DNA of 64,000 nt. It comes from Aquilaria yunnanensis (taxonomy: Eukaryota; Streptophyta; Magnoliopsida; Malvales; Thymelaeaceae). The translations under genes were made by a program, and so were the position numbers. Positions 55,881 to 64,000 of the stretch are shown piece by piece; the first letter of the stretch is position 1; every line of letters begins with the position of its first letter. The DNA lies in assembly GCA_039654915.1 (NCBI GenBank), contig CM077599.1, forward strand, positions 30,131,501 through 30,195,500, given 5' to 3'. The notes under the pieces were generated by a model. The model was not told where the DNA came from. It ran no database searches and saw nothing but the letters and a program-made list of their open reading frames with translations.

Positions 55881-57589
55881 CTAAAAGAACTTTCTGAGCT
55901 GGTCATATTGCTTGCGGGCCTTCTTGATGTAGCTAATCATCTTCTGCTGTCCCGAGAATGAGTTAAGCCAAGTACCAACAATTATGTTATTGGCTTCTTC
56001 ACCCATCTCCTTTGTGACCCAAGTGACCTTCCGTACTTCTTCTACGAAGTCTTCTACTTGACATGCAGACCGGATATACTCTCGTTTCCAGTTCTCTTTC
56101 TCCCATTCATTCTTATCGCAATTCTCAACTAACTGCTTAATGATGGCCTGTTTGTCTTCCAGCTTCCCTCGCAAGAGTAGGTTTTCGTTCCTCAGTGCTT
56201 CCAGTTCAGAGTTTTTCTCATCTATCTTGACTCGTATCTTCTTCATCTTGCCTCTTTCTTCTTTAAGCTCTTCCTTGAGATCCCTTTTAGTAGCGCAGCT
56301 AGGTCGGTCTGATGGGAGAATAGCTTCCCTTCGATTTTGCCTCGATTCTGGATACCTTTTTGAAGACACTAAGGTTCCAGGTTTTACTAGGTAAACTTTC
56401 TTCCATGCTATTTCCATTCCAGAAATGAGACGGTGGCATTGTGGGTCGTCATAAGAGAACTCGAGCTCACATAGTCGATGTGTCATTGGTACAAACTGTT
56501 GGGACCCAAACTGCCTACGAACTAAGGCTAGGGCGTAGCTTGTTCCTCCCCATATTCCAAGAAGAGGAACCCATGGAAGCTTGCCACATCGATAGAGTAC
56601 TGGTTTTGCTGAGATAAAGGGTGCCCTCCATGTAATCTGAGAGTCTAGCAAGCTTTTAAGGAAATCCCTCCACTCTTCTTTGCTCCTTTTTTCTATGCAG
56701 ACACTGTCTATGAAAGCTTTGATTGGAATAGAATATTGGAAGAAACGATGACCAAATTCCCTCTTTAGGCATGGTAGATGACTCTTAATATAGATGTGTA
56801 ACAACGGCACACAACCGATGAACCGTCCTCCATTACGTCTACAAAAGTTGAGGGAGCAAATGGTTTCAGCCAGAATAGCAGGAAGAGGGCTCATGTGTTT
56901 TCTCTGCATATGATCCAATAGCTTGATCACCCCATCATCAATGTGTGATAATGCCCTTGGAAATATTACGAGCCCATAGATTGCCAATGCAAATGCCTTC
57001 CTCTTTTGTGATTTCGATGTCAGCATCTCCATAAGTTGTTTGAGAGTGCTCCATGCCATGCTTTTTCCACCCTTCTTAGTAGCTCGCTGCTTGAGATCCG
57101 TAACTTGCATGTTCAGGAAACGAGATAGGCATCATAGCACATCACTCTTCTGATCGGGAGAATACGCCTCAGTTGGGAAGTCAAGAGGAATGTTCAACAG
57201 AACACTGTACTCTTTGATAGTCGGAGTCAAGTCCATCTTGTTGATCGAAAAGCAACAATAATATGGATCCCAGAATGATATCAGCGCTCGAAACAAAGCC
57301 TCGTCGATCTTGATGTCTAACAGATAAGCAATGTGCCCGAATTTGCTATCGAAGATCTCTCTTTCAGCAGAGGACCAAGCTTTCCATATCTGTGATAACT
57401 CTTTCACGAAGTTCTGTTCAAGTCGAAAATGAACCTGGCTTTTCAAATCAATCTCACTTCCAGGTGAAAGTCAATCTCCATGTACTAACTGTGACTCCTC
57501 AGAGAAGTCCATGGCTTCTGGCTACCTTCTTCTATAGTAGATGCCCAAGTCTCGTTGCAATCAGTCGAAAGTAGGTCAAGAATGTCCAT
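55881..57589 (-). pseudogene. ORF1 of element A: DUF7745 plus coiled coil, nearly intact
   Basis: The best-preserved ORF1 here. The start is ATGGACATTCTTGACCTACT. A one-base loss near 57527 and a TGA a few codons later break the first 50 codons. From 57446 the frame is open except TGA at 57132-57134. DUF7745: NKMDLTPTIKEYSVLLNIPL, AFALAIYGLVIFPRALSHID, ETICSLNFCRRNGGRFIGC, LPWVPLLGIWGGTSYALALV. The C-terminal third is a charged coiled coil (KRDLKEELKEERGKMKKI, EALRNENLLLRGKLEDKQ) ending YDQLRKFF. Ogre elements are known for such a 5' ORF; its job is unknown. Coiled coil plus position suggests an RNA- or particle-associated role, as inference only. Confidence 0.85.
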
Positions 57590-58225
57590 GGTAATGGAGG
57601 TTGCGCTAAATGCTTCCTATAGTGCTATGCATGCAAAGAGAACAACAACTTGAAGAGAGTTAGTAACATAGTAGAATAATATATGAGCTACTGTGAACAT
57701 TATAAAGAGAAAAAATATACTTAACAAGGCATAAAGTGGTTAGTTTGACAAGAGAGTTAGCAATAAACAAGCTGTTTTTTGTTATGGAAGTCCTAATGGA
57801 TAGATCTATGGCCGCTATATGCGTAGGTGGTTTTTTGAAAAGAAAGGTTATGGGTTGGTTCTCGAATCCCTTTTACTAAGTCCTATCAGACTAGAAAAGG
57901 CCCACACCCATGAGGGTTATGTGAGGAAGGATTAATTCGAGTCATAGTTTTCATGGTCCCATGCGGTGACTACTGTCACACTCAGGCAACACTACTGACT
58001 ACTATGGATTAGAGAAAGCACGGAAACTATTGTCTCACACGACTAGCCTAACTCGGGTATTTTGCAGAACTTGGTTGGAGTGAGTATGGATATTAAGCTC
58101 ATTATGCATGCCGAGGTGTGTGCGTGTAACAATCTAAAAAATACTCAACACATCAAATCAGTATGTCAAGAAATAAACAAGAAAGAAAAAGAGCAAAACT
58201 AAATCCTTTTTATGGCTAGACTCTT

Positions 58226-58242
58226 TCCCAGTGGAGTCGCCA
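58226..58242 (-). other. Primer-binding site of element A
   Basis: TGGCGACTCCACTGGGA on the minus strand, three bases inside the LTR. It is the least mutated example of the four. Confidence 0.75.
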
Positions 58243-59219
58243 AGCTGTAGCAACGTGATTTTTTAGAAGTTGCCACTAATCGGTTTACCTAGGGCGATTG
58301 GATATCTGTTATGGTCTGTGAGAGATTCTAAGATCGTGAGTCGGTTACGCTAAAATAACCTTATTAAAGCGCCCGGAAATTGGAACCATGGGGTTTAGTT
58401 TTTATCTTTTCCTAACTATTTATTTCTCGATCTAATCTTTGATTGAGAATAATTTTAATGAATTTTATTTAATTTAATTCCAAACCGTGAATCTTATTAG
58501 ACCAATTGGATATGGAATTTTAAATCTTGATACTTGATTTTTTATAATAATTTTATAATAAATTTAATATTTCCAAACTATGGATTCTATTGAATTACCC
58601 GGATATGGAATTTAATGAAAATTTAATTTTTATTTATTATTGAATATTTTATTTAATTATTAATCCATATCATAAATTCTGTCAAATTATATGAATATGG
58701 ATTTTTTTAACTTTGGTACTTGATTATTATTCATTTTTTATTATAAATTTGATATTTTCTAAACCATAGATCCTATCGAATCACCCGGATAGGGAATTTA
58801 ATGAACTTTAATTTTTAATTTATTACTAAATATTTAAGTAATTATCAATTCATATCATAAATTTTTACCAGATTATCCAAACATGAATTTTTTAATGGTC
58901 TTAATATTATTTTCCTTTTTATTATTTTTTAAATTTTTTTTTCTTTCTTTAAAAGTAATTATCTAATCCATAGATCTAAAAAAAAAATACTTATTCAAAA
59001 CCATTGATTTTTATTGGATCATTTGGTTATGATTTTTTTAATTTATTTTAATAAATGGAATAGGAGGCTAAACTTTTTTATTTAAATAAAATAATAATAA
59101 AAGTAAATAAATCGACGTTCTAAATATCCAATAAAGCTAAATAATGGAAAAATAAAAGATGGAGGGCTTGGTTATAATAGAAATTATAAACTAAAAAAAT
59201 GATAAATAAGGAAGTAAGA

Positions 59220-60010
59220 TGGGGCTTTTGGCTAGCCATATAAAAAAAATGGTAAATAAAAAAAAAGTAAGATTAACCGTCCACACAAAGAAATAATAAG
59301 ATGTAGAAATTAAATAAAAAGTAAATAAATAAAGAATGTGGAGTGTTTGGCCATCCACGTAAAAAAAATAAAACGCAGAAAGTAAATAAAAAGTAAATAA
59401 ATAAATTAAATAAATAAATAAAGTGGGGCGCCTGGCCATCCATATAAAAGAATTAACAAAAATGCAAAAAATAAATAAATAAATAAATAAGCTGGGGTGT
59501 TTGGCCGTCCATATAAAAGAACTCATAAAAAATACAGAAAATAAATAAATAAAAAATAAAGTAGGGTTTTTGGCCATCCACATAAAAGTAGGAGGTACAA
59601 CCTTCCATAAAAAAAAAATAAATAACGTGAGGCACTTGGCCATCCACATAAAAGTAGGAGGTACAACCTTCCATAAAAAAAAAGAAATAAAAATAAATAA
59701 AGTGGGGCACTTAGCCATCCACATAAAAAATAAAAAAAGTGCAGAAATAAAAAAGCAAATGAGTAAAGAAAGTGGGGCGTTTTGGCCATCCACGTAAAAT
59801 AAAAATAAAGTACATAAATTAAATTAAATAAATAAATAAATAAATTAGGGCGTTTTGGCAATCCACGTAAAAGAATTAACAAAAATAAAGAGAAATAAAT
59901 AAAATAAAAAAATAAGGTGGAGCATTTTAGGCATCCACGTAAAAAAATAAAGTGCAGAAATTAAATAAATAAAATAAATAAAGTAATGCGCTTGGTCATC
60001 CATGTAAAAA
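59220..60010 (-). repeat. LTR minisatellite with conserved GC core (element A, 5' LTR)
   Basis: More than ten copies of a GGGGCGYYTGGCCATCCAC core separated by (TAAA)n-rich spacers. Only about three or four remain in the 3' LTR (42830-43060). Confidence 0.8.
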
Positions 60011-60539
60011 GTAGGAGGTATAACCTTCCATAAAAAAATAACAATAACAAACAGAAAGAATAGAAAAGAGAAAGAAAAGAAAGTTGTTGTTAATAATTAG
60101 TTCTGTAAAAGAAAGAAAGTTAGTGACTAAGATGAATGAATATAGGAAGATGAAGGATTAGAAGAGAGTTATACCAAAAAAATATAATTTTTGATTCCAG
60201 CGGGTCGGGTACGATTTTGGAAAACGGGTTCGTCTTCGATTCTCCATTCTCCAGCGATGAACGAGCGATCAGACAGCTGGGCTTGGACGGGGGGACAACG
60301 GCGACCCTGATGGTGGCGGGACAACGGCATCTGGCTAGGAGGCTGGCGACGGCATGATAAAAACGGAAAAAAAAATGAAAAAAGAACGAGTTGTCCGGTA
60401 GTAGGGAATAGGAAAAGAAGTTTAGGATTTTTCTGGGTAAGGGAGGAGTGACCAGGGACTAAAGCTACCGTTTTTCCTTTCTAAAGTTGGGAGCTCAAAT
60501 CTTTCTAATTTCCTCGATTTCTTTGCAGGTTTGGACCTC

Positions 60540-60547
60540 TATTTATA
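60540..60547 (-). promoter_or_regulatory. TATA box of element A 5' LTR
   Basis: TATAAATA on the minus strand, at the position conserved in LTRs C, D and the 3' LTR of A. Confidence 0.65.
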
Positions 60548-61005
60548 AGGGAGGAGCATTGGATTCCTTCAATTAATTAAAAATTTAAAATTTAATAAAA
60601 AAACAGATTTAAAACATAATTTGGTCAAAATTACAGTTTTAGTCCTTCAGCTTTCATTGACTACTGGTTTGGTCACTGGTTTTTCATGAAATTACTGATT
60701 GACCCAAATTTGTCTGTTATGTCAATTTGGCCCAAAACCTTGTGAATAATTACCAAATTTCCCTAGAACTTCCAGATTTCGTCAGATTTTTCCCAAACTT
60801 CTCAATTTTTTCAGATTTACCCTAAACTTCTCAATTTTGTCAATTTTTTTAAAATTCCCCCTTTTTATATTTTACACATATATATATACATATATATCAT
60901 TTATTATTTTTAACTAACCCTTACAAAACAAAATGCCCCCTAAACTAAATGTTATTATTAACAAAAAAAAAATTTATTCTAATTGGACGAAATTGGGTGT
61001 CAACA

Positions 61006-61333
61006 ACAATGGGTCTAAATGTAATGTCACTCAAAACCTTACATAAGCTCGGTATAGACCCATCATACCTCAACAACAGTCACATCATCGTTCAAGCATT
61101 TGACGGGACGAGAAGAGACGTTATTGGAGAGATAGAGCTGCCGATAGCGGTTGGCCCTTGCATCTTCCATGTCACATTCCAAGTTATGGACATTAAGCCA
61201 TCTTATAGTTGTCTGTTAGGAAGACCATGGATCCATATGGCTGGGGCGATTCGCTCTTCATTGCATCAAAAACTAAAATTCATCATTGAGGGGAAGTTAG
61301 TGACAGTATTTACTGAAGAAGCCGTTCTGTTAT
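61006..61333 (+). pseudogene. pro: Protease of element B, continued after element A
   Basis: Begins with the right ACAAT duplication, then GGGTCTAAATG. The remaining protease sequence includes HKLGIDPSYLNNSHIIVQAF and CLLGRPWIHMAGAI. A five-base loss soon after the junction shifts frame. It ends at EEAVLL where LTR D begins. G-patch, RT and the rest of B are not in the window. Confidence 0.85.
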
Positions 61334-61467
61334 TATTGACACCCAATTTCGTCTGGTTAGAAAAAAAAATTGTCAAAAAAACTAATAATAATAATTAATA
61401 ATAACAATTAGTTTAGGGGGCATTTTGTTTTGTAAGGGTTAGTTAAAAATAATAAATGATATATATG

Positions 61468-61554
<87 letters not shown>

Positions 61555-62904
61555 TAAAAAGGGGGAATTTTAAAAAAATGGGCAAAATTGAGAAGTTTGG
61601 GAAAAATCTGACGAAATCTGGAAGCTCTAGGAAAATTTGGTAATTATTAGCAAGGTTTTGGGCCAAATTGACAGAACAGACAAATTTGGGTCAATCAGTA
61701 ATTTTGTGAAAAATATGGGACCAGACCAGTAGTCAGTGAAAGTTGAAGGACTAAAACTATAATTTTTCCCAAATTATGTTTTAAATCTATTTTTTATTAA
61801 ATTTCAAATTTTTTTAAAACTGAAGGAATCCAATGCTCCTCCCCTATAAATAGGGGTCCAAACCTGCAAAGAAACAGATGAAATTAGCAAGATTTGAGCT
61901 CCCAACTTTAAAAAGCAAAAACTGTAGCTTTAGTCCCTGGTCACTCCTCCCTTACCCAGAAAAATCCAAAACTTCTTTTCCCATTCCCTGCTGTCGGACA
62001 ACTCGTTCTTTTTTCATTTTTTTCCGTTTTTATCACGCCATCGCCAGCCTCCCAGCCCGACACCGTTGTCCCGCCACCATTAGGGTCGCCGTTGTCCCCC
62101 CGTCTAAGCCCAGCTGCCCGATCGCTCGTTCATCGCCGGAGAACGGAGAATTGAAGACGAACCCGTTTTTTTAGATCTATGGATTAGATAATTACTTTTA
62201 AAGAAAGAAAAAAAAATTTTAAAAATAAAAAAAAGGAAAATAATATTAAGACCATTAAAAAATCCATGTTTGGATAATTTGGTAAAAATTTATTATATGA
62301 ATTGATAATTACTTAAATATTTAGTAATAAATTAAAAATTAAAGTTCATTAAATTCCATATCCGGGTGATTCGATAGGATCTATGGTTTGGAAAATATCA
62401 AATTTATAATAAAAAATGAATAATAATCAAGTACCAAAATTAAAAAAATCCATATTCGGATAATTCGACAGAATTTATGATATGAATTAGTAATTAATTA
62501 AAACATTCAATAATAAATAAAAATTAAATTTTTATTAAATTCCATATCCGGGTAATTCAATAGAATCCATAGTTCAGAAATATTAAATTTATTATAAAAT
62601 TATTATAAAAAATCAAGTATCAAGATTTAAAATTCCATATCCGGTTGGTCTGATAAGATTTACAGTTTGGAATTAAATTAAATAAAATTCATTTAAATTA
62701 TTCTCAATCAAAGATTAGATCAAGAAATAAATAGTTAGGAAAATATAAAAAATGAACCCCATGGTACCAATTTCCGGGCACTTTAATAAGGTTATTTTAG
62801 CGTAACCAACTCACAATCTTAGAATCTCTCACAGACCATAACAGATATCCAATCGACCTAGGTAAACCGATTGGTGGCGACTCCTAAAAAATCACTTTGC
62901 TACA
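61334..62904 (+). mobile_element. 5' LTR of Ogre-like element D, internally deleted
   Basis: Starts TATTGACACCCAATTTCGTC (TG mutated to TA), ends ...ACTTTGCTACA, 1,571 bp. It matches the reverse complement of 58246-61005 but lacks about 1.2 kb. Similarity jumps from GAACCCGTTTT to TAGATCTATGGATTAG near 62170, removing the whole minisatellite. TATAAATA is at 61845-61852. A (TA)n(GT)n microsatellite has expanded at 61455-61548. Confidence 0.85.
61455..61548 (+). repeat. TA/GT microsatellite
   Basis: (TA)n followed by (GT)n with one GTAT interruption. The corresponding place in LTR A (minus strand, near 60890) has only a short TATATATACATATATA. Confidence 0.9.
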
Positions 62905-62907
62905 GCT

Positions 62908-62923
62908 TGGCGACTCCACTAGG
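62908..62923 (+). other. Primer-binding site of element D
   Basis: TGGCGACTCCACTAGG, three bases after the LTR end. Confidence 0.7.
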
Positions 62924-63565
62924 AAAGAGTCTAGCCATAAAAAGGATTTAGTTTTGCTCTTTTTCTTTCTTATTTGTTTCTTGACATACTGATTTGATGT
63001 GTTGAGTATTTTTAGATTGTTACACGCACACACCTCGGCATGCATAATGAGCTCAATACCCATGCTCACTCCAACCAAGTTCTGCAAAATACCCGGGTTA
63101 GGCTAGTCGCGTGAGACAATAGTTTCCGCGCTTTCTCTAATCCATAGTAGTCAGTAGTGTTGCCTGAGTGTGACAGTAGTCACCCCATGGGACCATGAAA
63201 ACTACGACTCGAATTAATCATTCCTCACATAACCCTCGTGGGTGAGGAATTGGGCCTTTTCTAATCTGATAGGACTTAGTAAAAGGGATTCGTGAACCAA
63301 CCTATAACCTTTCTTTTCAAAAAACCACCTATGCATATAGCGGCCATAGATCTATCCATTAAGACTTCCATAACAAAACACAGCTTGTTTATTGCTAACT
63401 CTCTTGTTAAACTAACCACTTTATGCCTTGTTAAGTATACTTTTGCTCTTTATAATGTTTACAGTAGCTCATATATTATTCTGCTATGTTATTAACTCTC
63501 TTCAAGTTATTGTTCTCTTTGCATGCATAGTACTATAGGAAGCATTTAGTGCAACCTCCATTACA
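62924..63565 (+). other. Leader of element D
   Basis: Close match to the leader of A (58225-57590, reversed), including 'aaaaaccacctatgcatata'-like sequence. No conserved open frame. Confidence 0.6.
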
Positions 63566-64000
63566 ATGGACATTCTTGACCTACTTCCGAATGATTGCAA
63601 CAAGACTTGGGCATCTACTATAGAAGAAGGTCAGCCAGAAGCCATATACCTCTCCGAGGAGTCACAGTTAGTACATGGAGATTGCTTTTCACCTGGAAGT
63701 GAGATCGATTTGAAAAGCCAGGTTCATTTTTTACTAGAACAAAACTCCATAAAGGAGTTATAACAGATATGGAAGGCTTGGTCCTCTGCTGAAATAGAGA
63801 TCTTCGATAGCGAATTCGGGCACATTGCTTATCTTCTGGACATCAAGATCGACAAGGCTTTGTTTCGAGCGCTGATATCATTCTGGGATCCATATTATCA
63901 TTGATTTTCGATCAACAAGATGGACTTGACTCCGACTATCGAAGAGTACAGTGTTCTGTTAAACATTCCTCTTGACTTCCCAACTGAGGCGTATTCTCCC
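63566..64000 (+). pseudogene. ORF1 of element D (DUF7745), cut by window end
   Basis: Starts MDILDLLPNDCNKTWASTIE and continues to NKMDLTPTIEEYSVLLNIPL, collinear with ORF1 of A. TAA at 63761-63763 and TGA at 63902-63904 break it. The remainder lies beyond 64000. Confidence 0.8.

Larger units (their letters stand above)
41865..61005 (-). mobile_element. Complete Ogre-like retrotransposon A (19.1 kb)
   Basis: Bounded by TGTAGC...TCAACA LTRs and flanked by ACAAT. Reading leftward from 61005: 5' LTR, primer site, leader, ORF1 (DUF7745), gag-protease-G-patch, intron, RT-RNase H-second RNase H-integrase, accessory genes, hairpin array, polypurine tract, 3' LTR. The size, extra 5' ORF, dual RNase H and protease/RT intron fit the Ogre (Tat) lineage. 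No ORF is intact except the small cysteine-rich gene at 47592-47044. Confidence 0.9.
58246..61005 (-). mobile_element. 5' LTR of element A, full length
   Basis: 2,760 bp, TGTAGCAACG...GGGTGTCAACA. Minus-strand TATAAATA is at 60540-60547. The GGCCATCCAC array is at 59220-60010, and a GC-rich segment lies at 60200-60360. It is the reference for the shortened LTRs at 41865-43803 and 61334-62904. Confidence 0.9.

Noticed and set aside
59191..59882. 200- and 119-codon minus-strand frames
   Set aside because: Same LTR minisatellite artefact.
61439..61666. 75-codon frame with His-Thr repeats
   Set aside because: Translation of a GT microsatellite.
1..64000. tRNA or rRNA genes
   Set aside because: No cloverleaf-like A/B-box pairs or rRNA stretches seen by eye; the primer-binding sites match tRNA ends only. 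A tRNAscan run would be decisive.

Overview
The window is repeat-dense nuclear DNA of a flowering plant. The evidence is degenerate CCCTAAA-type telomere repeats, long nested LTR retrotransposons of the Ty3/gypsy Tat clade with two RNase H domains, and spliced GT-AG introns. I see no intact single-copy host gene, rRNA, tRNA or CRISPR array. The species cannot be named from this sequence alone.

Layout. 1-1013 is AT-rich filler. 1014-2203 holds degenerate telomere-like repeats, which pass into a satellite of roughly 20-22 bp monomers with a higher-order period of about 340-430 bp (2204-5520). 5831-6860 is a T-rich minisatellite. 7642-8640 is a decayed DUF4283/zinc-knuckle (LINE ORF1-like) sequence. 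From 9115 to the right edge the window is almost entirely retrotransposon: four related Ogre-like elements, named C, B, A and D here, a further reversed LTR (E), a solo LTR, and one unrelated, GC-rich, very young Tat-clade element.

Ogre-like elements. Each starts with a long LTR, a primer site of the TGGCGACTCC type, a leader and an extra 5' ORF (DUF7745 plus coiled coil). Gag-protease-G-patch follows, then a short intron, then RT-RNase H-second RNase H-integrase. C (9115-21100, +) is cut by a 2.5 kb solo LTR (15812-18316, duplication ATATC) and ends at a reversed LTR at 21101. B (36190-41864 plus 61006-61333, +) is split in its protease by A (41865-61005, -), with a clean ACAAT duplication. 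D begins at 61334 and runs off the window.

Most notable. Between its integrase and 3' LTR, A carries an accessory block: an intron-less copy of a LONELY GUY (LOG) cytokinin-activating enzyme with one internal stop, and two tandem copies (one open, one decayed) of a small basic cysteine-rich protein that resembles the nucleic-acid-binding proteins of plant betaflexiviruses. Related upstream sequences with TATA motifs precede these genes. Downstream lies an array of short perfect inverted repeats. The same array, in better-preserved form, lies at 24200-25298.

The Tat element (25299-36189, -) has LTRs that differ at one of 800 aligned positions. Its gag-pol nonetheless carries three stops and a frameshift. 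Its antisense ORF on the + strand (27076-29519) is fully open once three short introns are removed, and predicts 726 residues.
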